The notes: a model not told the origin generated them from the letters alone. A stretch of DNA of 10,884 nucleotides from an uncultured Eubacteriales bacterium (GCA_900318545.1 ONLC01000050.1:1-10884); one strand, 5' to 3'. Shown: positions 1-6,779, counted from the first letter of the stretch. Numbers and translations: made by a program.

Positions 1-1005
1 CTTTTCGTGAGTTCTTTCTGTAGGGTGATAGTTTGCAGCAAAGCCGTCAAGCTCGCCGTTCTGAGGTGTAAAGTGCAGAACAGTTATATTTTTATCTCCT
101 GTGTCGGATATGTAGTTATCAGCAGCCTTCTGCACAAACGGGAAAAGCCTGTCGCCCATAATGCCCAGAGCACAGATAATATGAGCCCTCTGATTGTGAG
201 ACCTTACAGTTTTAAGAAATTCCGTATACTTTGCAGCGTAGAAATTCTGTCTGCCCTCGTCCTCTCCGCAGTAGCTGTCATCGTTAGTGCCAAGGTTCAC
301 TACCACAATATCAGGCACATATCGTCTGAAATCCCAGTCTATGTCCATTGGCTTAACACCGCCGAAGCTTCCTATAGAAAAGCCATAGCTCTCATAGAAG
401 GTCGGCACCAGCTGATCCTCGTGACGCTCACCGTGATCTGAATAGCCGCTCACAATGCCGTAGCCGCTGAGCGAGAACATCGAGTAATCCGCATCAAGCG
501 CCTTTGCTGTCTTGTAGGCGTAGCCCTTTGTTACGTCCTCTGTCTCCGTCAGGAACTGATGCAGCTCGTTTTCATCGTCAACTCCGTATCCGCAGGTTAT
601 GGAGTCCCCTATAAACTCAATTTTCAGAGCCTTCTCAGCTGTGGGTGTTATGCTGTCCTCATCACCGATATGCAATGGCTTTATGCCTACATTTCCCATA
701 GCACACTCCGAAAGCTTGATTATGCTTATAACACTGTCAGGCTCAAGTGCAAGTGTTACCGTCTTGAAATTCTGATCGAACAGTATGTCAGAGTGCCTTT
801 CTCCGTTTACATAAACGGCAGCCCTTGCAAAATCCTTGCGCTCCCAGCCGCAGACCTCATCTGCACAGAGCGTTATCGTCAGAGCCGTACCGCTGAACCT
901 AAACTCCGCACCCGACCCCGACATTCCGAGCCAGAGCGTATCATCATTCATATATACACGGCCGATAAGCTTCATATTCTCAGCATTAGCAAGTATCTTT
1001 TTCAT
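1..1005 (-). CDS. CE2-like SGNH/GDSL carbohydrate esterase, 3' end cut off by window
   Basis: The reading frame opens with ATG at 1003-1005 on the minus strand and stays open for 335 codons to the window edge, so the C-terminus is missing. An N-terminal beta-rich domain (about residues 1-120, predicted jelly roll) precedes an SGNH hydrolase fold: block I GDSIT at 133-137 with nucleophile Ser135, a glycine at about 181 (SLSGYG), block III GTND at 239-242, and the catalytic His in YHPT at 326-329. This layout matches carbohydrate esterase family 2, which removes acetyl groups from plant polysaccharides or their oligosaccharides. Asn325 stands two residues before the His, where I recall many members having Asp; some CE2 enzymes work with a Ser-His dyad. 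No signal peptide is visible, so it probably acts inside the cell on imported sugars. Ribosome site GGAGGAA at 1011-1017. Probably only a short C-terminal stretch is lost. Confidence 0.85.
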   Translation of the reverse strand, partial: MKKILANAENMKLIGRVYMNDDTLWLGMSGSGAEFRFSGTALTITLCADEVCGWERKDFARAAVYVNGERHSDILFDQNFKTVTLALEPDSVISIIKLSECAMGNVGIKPLHIGDEDSITPTAEKALKIEFIGDSITCGYGVDDENELHQFLTETEDVTKGYAYKTAKALDADYSMFSLSGYGIVSGYSDHGERHEDQLVPTFYESYGFSIGSFGGVKPMDIDWDFRRYVPDIVVVNLGTNDDSYCGEDEGRQNFYAAKYTEFLKTVRSHNQRAHIICALGIMGDRLFPFVQKAADNYISDTGDKNITVLHFTPQNGELDGFAANYHPTERTHEK

Positions 1006-1041
1006 GTTATTTCCTCCGTATCACAGTAAATTGCTCCTGAA

Positions 1042-1070
1042 ATTATACCATAATACAGCCCTTCTGTCAA
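1042..1070 (-). promoter_or_regulatory. Consensus SigA promoter of the CE2 esterase gene
   Basis: Read on the minus strand, TTGACA (plus 1065-1070) and TATAAT (plus 1042-1047) are separated by exactly 17 bases (1048-1064). Both hexamers match the consensus at all six positions. The predicted start of transcription is near 1035, giving a leader of about 30 nt with a GGAGG site. Confidence 0.85.
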
Positions 1071-1081
1071 TACAGACCTCA

Positions 1082-1108
1082 GACAGGGCAGCCCTCATCT
1101 GCCCTGTC
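1082..1108 (-). terminator. Hairpin after the 57-aa gene, possible terminator
   Basis: A perfect 10-bp stem (gacagggcag at 1082-1091 with ctgccctgtc at 1099-1108) encloses a 7-base loop. It lies 11 bases past the stop of the small minus-strand gene and just upstream of the esterase promoter, the right place for a terminator. The sequence beyond the stem on the minus strand is not rich in T, so intrinsic termination is uncertain; it could instead be an mRNA 3'-end stabiliser. Confidence 0.5.
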
Positions 1109-1119
1109 CTGCAGCTCTT

Positions 1120-1293
1120 CTAAAACGTCATCGACTTCAGATCCTCGACCACATCGCCTATAGCCCTGAGAGCCTTTCCTGCCTTGCTTTTGAGCTTTTT
1201 CTTCTGCTTTTCTGCCTTGCTCGACACCTGAAATGCTGCATAGCCTGCCGCCGCAGCCACCGAAAAGCCCGTCATTATTGATTTTATGCTCAT
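1120..1293 (-). CDS. Small basic membrane-associated protein, 57 aa, unknown function
   Basis: ATG at 1291-1293 is preceded on the minus strand by a strong GAAAGGAGG ribosome site (about 1302-1310), and the frame stops at 1120-1122. The protein starts with a weakly hydrophobic stretch (residues 5-22, MTGFSVAAAAGYAAF) that could insert in or lie on the membrane. Then comes a lysine-dense segment (26-43, SKAEKQKKKLKSKAGKAL) and an amphipathic, more acidic C-terminus (IGDVVEDLKSM). The layout recalls small YtxH-type proteins of Firmicutes, but I cannot assign it to that family. A longer open frame of 105 codons overlaps it in another frame, lacks this ribosome-site match and has no plausible protein character. 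The gene lies upstream of the esterase on the same strand, separated by a hairpin and a separate promoter, so the two are probably independent units. Confidence 0.65.
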   Translation of the reverse strand: MSIKSIMTGFSVAAAAGYAAFQVSSKAEKQKKKLKSKAGKALRAIGDVVEDLKSMTF

Positions 1294-1455
1294 TTTTCTG
1301 TCCTCCTTTCATATCTGCAATTATTATCTGCAATAAGCCTGATTTAATAAGCTGTAAATTCAGCCAAATCATTTTACAGGGTCCAGAATTGCGCATGGTA
1401 ATTATTTACAGGATTATTTTGTTATATTTATTCATAAATTATCTATAATCTTCTG

Positions 1456-1484
1456 TTGCAATTTTTTGAACATTGTGTTATAAT
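1456..1484 (+). promoter_or_regulatory. Promoter of the leuC operon
   Basis: TTGCAA at 1456-1461 and TATAAT at 1479-1484 are spaced by 17 bases, within an AT-rich stretch (about 1395-1500) that could act as an UP element. A second TATAAT at 1492-1497 pairs only with TTGAAC (1466-1471) at a poor 20-base spacing. The predicted leader is about 30 nt, leaving no room for a T-box or leader peptide. Confidence 0.7.
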
Positions 1485-1521
1485 GTATTAGTATAATTGT
1501 ATATTATCGGAGGAATCAATT

Positions 1522-2787
1522 ATGGGAATGACAATGACTCAGAAGATCCTTGCGGCTCATGCAGGACTTGACAGCGTTAAGGCAGGCCAGCTTATTATGG
1601 CTGATCTTGACCTTGTGCTCGGCAACGATGTTACCACTCCTGTAGCTATCAATGAGTTCAACAAGGCAGGCTTCACTGAAATTTATGATAAGGACAAGGT
1701 AACGGTCGTGCTTGACCACTTCACTCCTAACAAGGATATCAAGGCTGCGGCTCAGTGCAAGCAGTGCAGAGAGTTCGCAAATGAATACAAGATCACAAAC
1801 TTTTTCGATACAGGCCGTGTAGGAATTGAGCACGCTCTGCTCCCCGAGCAGGGGCTGGTAGCTCCGGGCGACTGCATCATAGGAGCCGACTCTCACACCT
1901 GTACCTACGGAGCGCTCGGCGCTTTCTCGACGGGTATCGGCTCGACCGATATGTGTGCAGGCATGGCTAAGGGCAAGACATGGTTCAAGGTGCCCGAGGC
2001 AATAAAATTCAATATCGTGGGCAAGCTTCCAAAGTGGAGCTCCGCTAAGGACGTTATACTCCACATTATCGGAATGATAGGCGTTGACGGTGCTCTGTAC
2101 AAGTCTATGGAGTTCTCGGGCGAGGGGCTTATAAACCTCAGCATGGAGGACAGGCTTTGCATGGCTAATATGGCTATTGAGGCCGGCGGAAAGAACGGTA
2201 TCTTTGCAGTCGATCAGGTAACACTTGACTACTGCAAGGACAGAGTAAAGAAACAATTCAAGATATATGAAGCAGACCCCGATGCAGAGTACTCGGCAGA
2301 GTACACCATCAACCTCAGTGAGATAAAGCCTACGGTTGCTTTCCCTCACCTGCCCGAGAATACAAAGACCTTTGACGAGTTCGGCAAGATCAATATAGAT
2401 CAGGTGGTTATCGGCTCATGTACAAACGGAAGAATCGAGGACATGAGAGCCGCAGCCGAGGTGCTCAGGGGCAGAAAGGTCGCAAGAAACGTAAGATGCA
2501 TAGTTATTCCTGCAACTCAGGATATTTATATGAAGTGCATTGAAGAGGGGCTTACAAAGATATTTATTGATGCAGGCTGCGCAGTATCTACTCCGACCTG
2601 CGGACCATGTCTCGGAGGACACATGGGTATCCTTGCAAAGGGCGAAAGATCTGTTGCAACTACTAACAGAAATTTCGTTGGCAGAATGGGAGATCCTGAG
2701 TCAGAGGTTTATCTCGCATCACCTTATGTAGCAGCAGCATCCGCTGTTACAGGAACCATCACTCAGCCAATGGAGCTTATGGACTGA
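1522..2787 (+). CDS. leuC: 3-isopropylmalate dehydratase, large subunit (LeuC)
   Basis: This is the large subunit of isopropylmalate isomerase, which converts 2-isopropylmalate to 3-isopropylmalate in cytosolic leucine synthesis, working as a heterodimer with LeuD. The 421-residue length fits the shorter LeuC/homoaconitase-type form rather than the roughly 470-residue enterobacterial type. The [4Fe-4S] cluster ligands are visible: Cys300 in VIGSCTNGR, and Cys360 and Cys363 in TCGPCLGG. Other family blocks are DHFTPN (65-70), GADSHTCTYGALGAF (121-135), and the C-terminal NRNFVGRMGDP (382-392). Ribosome site GGAGG at 1509-1513 is 8 bases before the ATG. It heads the cluster with its own promoter. 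Short-type isomerases are known in some organisms to act also on the citramalate route to isoleucine; nothing here decides that. Confidence 0.97.
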   Translation: MGMTMTQKILAAHAGLDSVKAGQLIMADLDLVLGNDVTTPVAINEFNKAGFTEIYDKDKVTVVLDHFTPNKDIKAAAQCKQCREFANEYKITNFFDTGRVGIEHALLPEQGLVAPGDCIIGADSHTCTYGALGAFSTGIGSTDMCAGMAKGKTWFKVPEAIKFNIVGKLPKWSSAKDVILHIIGMIGVDGALYKSMEFSGEGLINLSMEDRLCMANMAIEAGGKNGIFAVDQVTLDYCKDRVKKQFKIYEADPDAEYSAEYTINLSEIKPTVAFPHLPENTKTFDEFGKINIDQVVIGSCTNGRIEDMRAAAEVLRGRKVARNVRCIVIPATQDIYMKCIEEGLTKIFIDAGCAVSTPTCGPCLGGHMGILAKGERSVATTNRNFVGRMGDPESEVYLASPYVAAASAVTGTITQPMELMD

Positions 2788-2829
2788 AAATAAAAAAACA
2801 AATGCTTTCTGGGAGGGGGCACATATTAA

Positions 2830-3216
2830 ATGAAAAATTATCTGAGCGTTATTTTCCATGATTCTATTTTAAGTCTTATTACAAAGAAGTACGGCACCAA
2901 ACTTAATGACTCTCAGAAGGAAGACAAAGCAGACGAATTTATAAGAATACTTCACGATCAGAATGCTTTCACCTGCGATCAGACACAGGCGATCATCGAC
3001 AAAAAGGGCATAACCAACTATATGGCTACACAGATAGACGGGAAACCTGTTTTTGCGCTGACAAAGGAAGGAATGTTCCACAAGATAAAAGTGTGCTACT
3101 TCATCACCAGAATAAAAGACGAGCCCGATACTGCTTATCTTGAGCAGATCTATGACGAGCTAAGACAGCAGGCAAACGGCACTAATGTGTTCGGCTCTAA
3201 GGAATATAAGAATTAA
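2830..3216 (+). CDS. Unknown soluble 128-aa protein inserted between leuC and leuD
   Basis: I do not recognise this protein. It starts 42 bases after leuC behind a purine-rich ribosome site (gggaggggg, 2811-2819) and ends 23 bases before leuD, so it is almost certainly co-transcribed with them. It has 128 residues, no signal peptide and no membrane segment, and looks like a small alpha/beta cytosolic protein with a mixed charged C-terminal helix (about 98-115, DEPDTAYLEQIYDELRQQA). There are only two cysteines (49 and 89) and no metal or nucleotide motif that I can see. The first 25 codons use more A/T-ending codons than leuC and leuD (for example the run from 2830 to 2890), which may hint at a different history. 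Its position between the two subunit genes of one enzyme suggests a role tied to the isomerase, such as assembly, cluster care or regulation, but that is only inference from context. Confidence 0.8.
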   Translation: MKNYLSVIFHDSILSLITKKYGTKLNDSQKEDKADEFIRILHDQNAFTCDQTQAIIDKKGITNYMATQIDGKPVFALTKEGMFHKIKVCYFITRIKDEPDTAYLEQIYDELRQQANGTNVFGSKEYKN

Positions 3217-3239
3217 TAACTCAGGAAGGAATAATCATC

Positions 3240-3725
3240 ATGAACGCTAAAGGAACTGTACACAAGTACGGAGATAATGTAGATACCGATGTTATCATAC
3301 CTGCAAGGTATCTTAACACCGCTGATATGAACGAGCTTGCAAAGCACTGCATGGAGGACATCGACATTGACTTTGCAAAGAACGTAAAGAAGGGCGACCT
3401 TATCGTCGCAGAGGCAAATTTTGGCTGCGGCTCATCAAGAGAGCACGCTCCTGCTGCTATCAAGGCAAGCGGAGTTTCCTGCGTAATTGCAAAAACCTTT
3501 GCCCGTATCTTCTACAGAAATGCTATCAATATCGGACTGCCTATCATCGAGTGTGAAGAGGCTGCCGAGAAAATACAGAACGGTGACGAGGTCGAGATAG
3601 ACTTCGATACAGGCGTTATCACCAACCTCACCAGAAATGAGACCTATCAGGGACAGTCCTTCCCTGAGTTTCTTATCAATATCATTAACAAGAACGGGCT
3701 TCTCAATTCGTTGAAGGAGCAGTAA
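3240..3725 (+). CDS. leuD: 3-isopropylmalate dehydratase, small subunit (LeuD)
   Basis: This is the swivelling small subunit of isopropylmalate isomerase and partner of LeuC. The 161-residue length is typical of the short type that pairs with roughly 420-residue LeuC. Diagnostic blocks are GDNVDTDVIIPARYLNT (11-27), containing the substrate-binding loop with YLNT at 24-27, and NFGCGSSREHAP (60-71), the aconitase-family signature whose serine and arginine contact substrate. A ribosome site (aggaagga, about 3223-3230) lies before the ATG. The next feature downstream is a hairpin with a T-run, 5 bases after the stop codon. Specificity for isopropylmalate rather than a related hydroxyacid is inferred from linkage to leuB. 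Confidence 0.96.
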   Translation: MNAKGTVHKYGDNVDTDVIIPARYLNTADMNELAKHCMEDIDIDFAKNVKKGDLIVAEANFGCGSSREHAPAAIKASGVSCVIAKTFARIFYRNAINIGLPIIECEEAAEKIQNGDEVEIDFDTGVITNLTRNETYQGQSFPEFLINIINKNGLLNSLKEQ

Positions 3726-3730
3726 AAACC

Positions 3731-3761
3731 AAGGGAATACGTTTGATCGTGTTCCCTTTTT
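3731..3761 (+). terminator. Terminator-like hairpin between leuD and the membrane-anchored gene
   Basis: The stem aagggaatac (3731-3740) pairs with gtgttccctt (3749-3758), 10 pairs with one G-T wobble around an 8-base loop, and a T-run covers 3757-3761. It sits just after the leuD stop and before the next ribosome site at 3771-3780. The form is that of a weak to moderate intrinsic terminator, so distal genes may be expressed by read-through at a lower level. Confidence 0.65.
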
Positions 3762-3784
3762 GTCGCCGCCGAGAGGAGGGCTTT

Positions 3785-4501
3785 ATGGAGTTTTTTGACA
3801 GAGATGATCTGAAAAAAGCACTTGTCTATCTGCTGCCTGTGCTGGCGGTAGTCATTATAATAGTGTTTGCGGCAAGACTGCCCTCTTCTGATAAGAAAGA
3901 TGACAGCAGCAGCAAGGCTTACAGCTACGGCAGCTCAGAAATGCCGTTCAGTATGACTATCGGCGGTGAGCGTGCAGACCTTGCATGGAGTGACGAAAAG
4001 CTGCGTGCAGTGTGCGGAACGAACTTTTCAACGGAGCAGTCAAACTATGCGGTGCTGATATCTCACCCCGAGGAGGTCGAGGACGGGCTCTCTGTAAAGA
4101 CGTTTACTGTCAACAACCCCGGATATAACGGCTCGAAAATTATGTTCCCGCAGGGCTTTACCCTCGGAGAGGACGAAGCGAACATAAGCAATTCCCTATC
4201 GGAGGGCTGTATAAAGGAGCACGGCAATAATAGATGCTCCTATTATATGGAGTTCTTCCTTGACGGCAAGGAGATAGACTATTCAAAAATGGACTACTCC
4301 ATAGCCGATGACGAAGGGCCCTATATGTCAGCTATGCTAAAGGGTGCTGTGTGTGAGCTGTACTGCAAGGATCAGATAGCCGAGGGCAAGGCTAAGATAT
4401 GCACAGGCATAACGATCACTACAGCTGAGGAAAGATGCGATTCCTGCACGATAAAGATAATCAAACCGCAGGATCTTGTAATAGATGAAGGAGGATATTA
4501 A
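3785..4501 (+). CDS. Unknown membrane-anchored protein with cysteine-rich outer domain, 238 aa
   Basis: I do not recognise this protein. The chosen ATG at 3785 follows a strong site (gagaggaggg, 3771-3780); an in-frame TTG at 3743 would add 14 residues but lies in the terminator hairpin and has no ribosome site. The N-terminus is a short cytoplasmic piece with a membrane helix at about 12-31 (LVYLLPVLAVVIIIVFAA). A Ser/Lys/Asp-rich linker (33-50) leads to an outer domain of about 185 residues. That domain holds eight cysteines (77, 142, 151, 190, 194, 206, 218, 221), including a CxxC at 218-221, which could form disulfides or bind metal. The frame ends at 4501, one base before the leuB ATG, and the leuB ribosome site lies inside its last codons, suggesting translational coupling. 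A surface protein within leucine genes is unexpected; no link to leucine synthesis can be read from the sequence. Confidence 0.85.
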   Translation: MEFFDRDDLKKALVYLLPVLAVVIIIVFAARLPSSDKKDDSSSKAYSYGSSEMPFSMTIGGERADLAWSDEKLRAVCGTNFSTEQSNYAVLISHPEEVEDGLSVKTFTVNNPGYNGSKIMFPQGFTLGEDEANISNSLSEGCIKEHGNNRCSYYMEFFLDGKEIDYSKMDYSIADDEGPYMSAMLKGAVCELYCKDQIAEGKAKICTGITITTAEERCDSCTIKIIKPQDLVIDEGGY

Positions 4502-4502
4502 A

Positions 4503-5585
4503 ATGGAAAAAAAGATCACAGTTATCAGGGGCGACGGTATAGGTCCCGAGATAGTTACAGAGGCAATTAAGGTACTCGATAAGGTGTGCGAGAAGTTCGG
4601 TCACAGTTTTGAGTACACAGATATACTTATGGGCGGCTGCTCGATTGATGCCTGCGGAGTTCCTCTTACTGACGAGGCAGTTGCAACCGCTAAGGCCGCT
4701 GACGCAGTGCTTCTCGGTGCTATCGGAGGAAACACTTCTACATCTCCGTGGTACAAGCTTGAGCCGAAGCTCAGACCTGAGGCAGGACTTCTGAAAATAA
4801 GAAAAGAGCTCGGTCTGTTTGCAAACCTCAGACCTGCTGTGCTTTTTGACGAGCTCAGAGATGCCTGCCCTCTCAGAGAAGAGACTGCTGCAAAGGGCTT
4901 CGATATGATGATGATGAGAGAGCTGACAGGCGGACTGTACTTCGGTGCAAGAAAGACCGAGGTAGTTGACGGCCTTGAAACTGCTACGGATACTCTTGTT
5001 TACAACGAGAACGAGATCAGAAGGATCGCAGTAAAGGGCTTTGATATAGCTATGAAGAGAAGAAAGAAGGTCACAAGCGTTGACAAGGCTAATGTGCTTG
5101 ACTCTTCAAGGCTTTGGAGAAAGGTTGTAAATGAGGTCGCTAAGGACTATCCCGAGGTAGAGCTTGAGCATATGCTCGTTGATAATGCAGCTATGCAGCT
5201 TGTGCGTGACCCGGCTCAGTTTGATGTTGTGCTCACCGAGAATATGTTCGGTGATATCCTCTCCGATGAGGCTGCTATGGTTTCGGGCTCACTCGGAATG
5301 CTCGCTTCGGCATCACTCAACGATACCAAGTTCGGTCTTTACGAGCCAAGCCACGGCTCAGCTCCCGACATTGCAGGTCAGGACAAGGCAAACCCCATAG
5401 CTACTATCCTTTCGGCAGCTATGATGCTCAGATACTCCTTCGATATGGACAAGGAGGCCGACGCAGTCGAGGCAGCAGTTGCTCAGGTGCTTAAAGAGGG
5501 CTTCAGGACAGGAGATATAAGCTCAGAGGGCTGCACCGTTGTCGGCTGCAGAAAGATGGGCGACCTGATAGCTGAGCGTATCTAA
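4503..5585 (+). CDS. leuB: 3-isopropylmalate dehydrogenase (LeuB)
   Basis: This enzyme oxidises 3-isopropylmalate with NAD+ and, after decarboxylation, yields 4-methyl-2-oxopentanoate, the direct precursor of leucine. The 360-residue length is standard. Family blocks, numbered from the chosen start, are the N-terminal VIRGDGIGPEIV, GAIGGN, LGLFANLRPA (binding of the substrate's isopropyl group), RELTGGLYFG, the metal-binding region VDNAAMQLVRDP followed by ENMFGDILSDEAA, and the NAD-binding EPSHGSAPDIAGQDKANPIA. An ATG at 4485 is in frame but has no ribosome site; the ATG at 4503 is 8 bases after AAGGAGG (4488-4494), so I chose it. That site overlaps the end of the previous gene. No terminator lies between leuB and the phosphatase gene 35 bases downstream. 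Confidence 0.97.
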   Translation: MEKKITVIRGDGIGPEIVTEAIKVLDKVCEKFGHSFEYTDILMGGCSIDACGVPLTDEAVATAKAADAVLLGAIGGNTSTSPWYKLEPKLRPEAGLLKIRKELGLFANLRPAVLFDELRDACPLREETAAKGFDMMMMRELTGGLYFGARKTEVVDGLETATDTLVYNENEIRRIAVKGFDIAMKRRKKVTSVDKANVLDSSRLWRKVVNEVAKDYPEVELEHMLVDNAAMQLVRDPAQFDVVLTENMFGDILSDEAAMVSGSLGMLASASLNDTKFGLYEPSHGSAPDIAGQDKANPIATILSAAMMLRYSFDMDKEADAVEAAVAQVLKEGFRTGDISSEGCTVVGCRKMGDLIAERI

Positions 5586-5620
5586 ATAAAACATCTTTAC
5601 GTAATTTCAGGGAGAGCGTA

Positions 5621-6775
5621 ATGTACTACTATATCTATGCAATGACCGATAAGGGCAATTATCGGGAAATCAATGAGGACTGCGTGCTCATAGACCATGA
5701 GGTTAAGAGCTCGGGCAGCCGTGACGCCTGCGTTTCGGCACCGTTTATAACGGCTGTCTGTGACGGTGTTGGCGGAGAAAACGCAGGAGAGCTTGCTTCA
5801 AAGCTCTGTCTTGCACATCTGGCAGCACTTGACTACAGCTCCTCGGTTGACCTTAAAAAGACCGTTACAAACATACATAACAAGATAAAGCGTCAGGGTG
5901 TGCGTACAGAGGGCTCTGCCAATATGCAGACTACGCTCTGCGCTCTCGCTGTTGACGAGCAGGGACGGGCTCTATGCGTAAATGTCGGAGACAGCAGAAT
6001 GTACCGCTATGTAAACGGCACTGTAAGGCAGATATCCACGGACCAGTCCTACGGGCGGTATCTTTATGATCACGGAAAGATAGAGAAAATGTCCGACCTT
6101 GACCCCCAGCAGGCAAATGCGATAATATCCTCAGTGGGCAGCACTGTGAACGAGCCCTCTATAGATATTACACCTATAATGTCAGGCTTCGGAAAAGAGC
6201 CCGACGATATGATACTGATAACCTCGGACGGCTTCTCCGACTGCGTATCTCCCGAGGAGATAGAGATCGGAATGGAGCTTGATATCCCGATAGCCAAAAA
6301 GCTGAGTGCTCTGTTTCATCTGGCACTTAAAAACGGCAGCACGGACAACCTCTCGGTAATAGGCATAAAGCCGTATATTGACGAGGAGGAGCTTAAAATC
6401 CTCACTCAGAGGGATACTGTTGCAGGGCTTGTGAAGGTAGAGAACTCCACAATGGAGGAGATCGAGCCTGTAAAAGCAAATGTGCAGATAGAAAAGACCT
6501 CGGAAATAGCCCGTGAGATAAAGGAGATAGCATCATCTATCCCGACAGGCGAGATACCCGAGGTTATGACTCCTACACACGATCCGAACGAGGTAACTAA
6601 GGAGTTCACTCCGATAAAGGAGCAGCCGAAGGAAGAGCCGGAAAATGCAGAGCCCGTGAAGGAGTATATTCCCGAGCCTAAGCCTGCTAAGAAAAAACTC
6701 AGAACAAAGGCGGACACGGCAGAAGAGCTGAAAAAAATGCTTCTCTCCAGCCTTGATGACCTGAACAAGATATAG
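5621..6775 (+). CDS. PP2C-type Ser/Thr protein phosphatase with long charged C-terminal tail
   Basis: The first 250 residues form a PP2C (PPM) catalytic domain, a metal-dependent enzyme that removes phosphate from Ser/Thr of proteins. Metal-binding aspartates are visible: RxxNED (15-20, Asp20), DGVGG (48-52), SDG (202-204) and TDN (241-243); GDSR is at 123-126. Two usual conserved spots differ: the common DHS is DQS at 141-143, and the GTT-type motif reads MQTT at 102-105. Residues 251-384 are a Glu/Pro/Lys-rich tail without a membrane helix, probably disordered with a short helical end (366-384), unlike secreted or membrane PP2Cs. The bacterial homologues usually sit beside a PASTA kinase; none is here, and the gene instead follows leuB by 35 bases with a GGGAG site. 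It is likely the last gene of the leucine transcript. The physiological substrate is unknown. Confidence 0.92.
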   Translation: MYYYIYAMTDKGNYREINEDCVLIDHEVKSSGSRDACVSAPFITAVCDGVGGENAGELASKLCLAHLAALDYSSSVDLKKTVTNIHNKIKRQGVRTEGSANMQTTLCALAVDEQGRALCVNVGDSRMYRYVNGTVRQISTDQSYGRYLYDHGKIEKMSDLDPQQANAIISSVGSTVNEPSIDITPIMSGFGKEPDDMILITSDGFSDCVSPEEIEIGMELDIPIAKKLSALFHLALKNGSTDNLSVIGIKPYIDEEELKILTQRDTVAGLVKVENSTMEEIEPVKANVQIEKTSEIAREIKEIASSIPTGEIPEVMTPTHDPNEVTKEFTPIKEQPKEEPENAEPVKEYIPEPKPAKKKLRTKADTAEELKKMLLSSLDDLNKI

Positions 6776-6779
6776 TCAA

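Noticed and set aside
7..1029. Plus-strand open frames at 7-441 and 559-1029
   Set aside because: They lie opposite the CE2 esterase, whose frame has all SGNH blocks and a ribosome site; the plus frames show no domain or start signal.
1079..1396. 105-codon minus-strand frame
   Set aside because: No ribosome site at its start and odd composition; the overlapping 57-aa frame at 1120-1293 has a strong site and sensible protein character.
1516..2349. 277-codon minus-strand frame opposite leuC
   Set aside because: It mirrors leuC, which has all cluster cysteines and family blocks; the antisense frame is a by-product of codon use.
3743..3784. TTG start extending the membrane-anchored gene by 14 residues
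   Set aside because: It lies within the terminator hairpin, has no ribosome site, and adds a basic segment not needed; ATG 3785 has gagaggaggg before it.
4485..4502. ATG start extending leuB by six residues
   Set aside because: No ribosome site upstream; the AAGGAGG at 4488-4494 serves the ATG at 4503.
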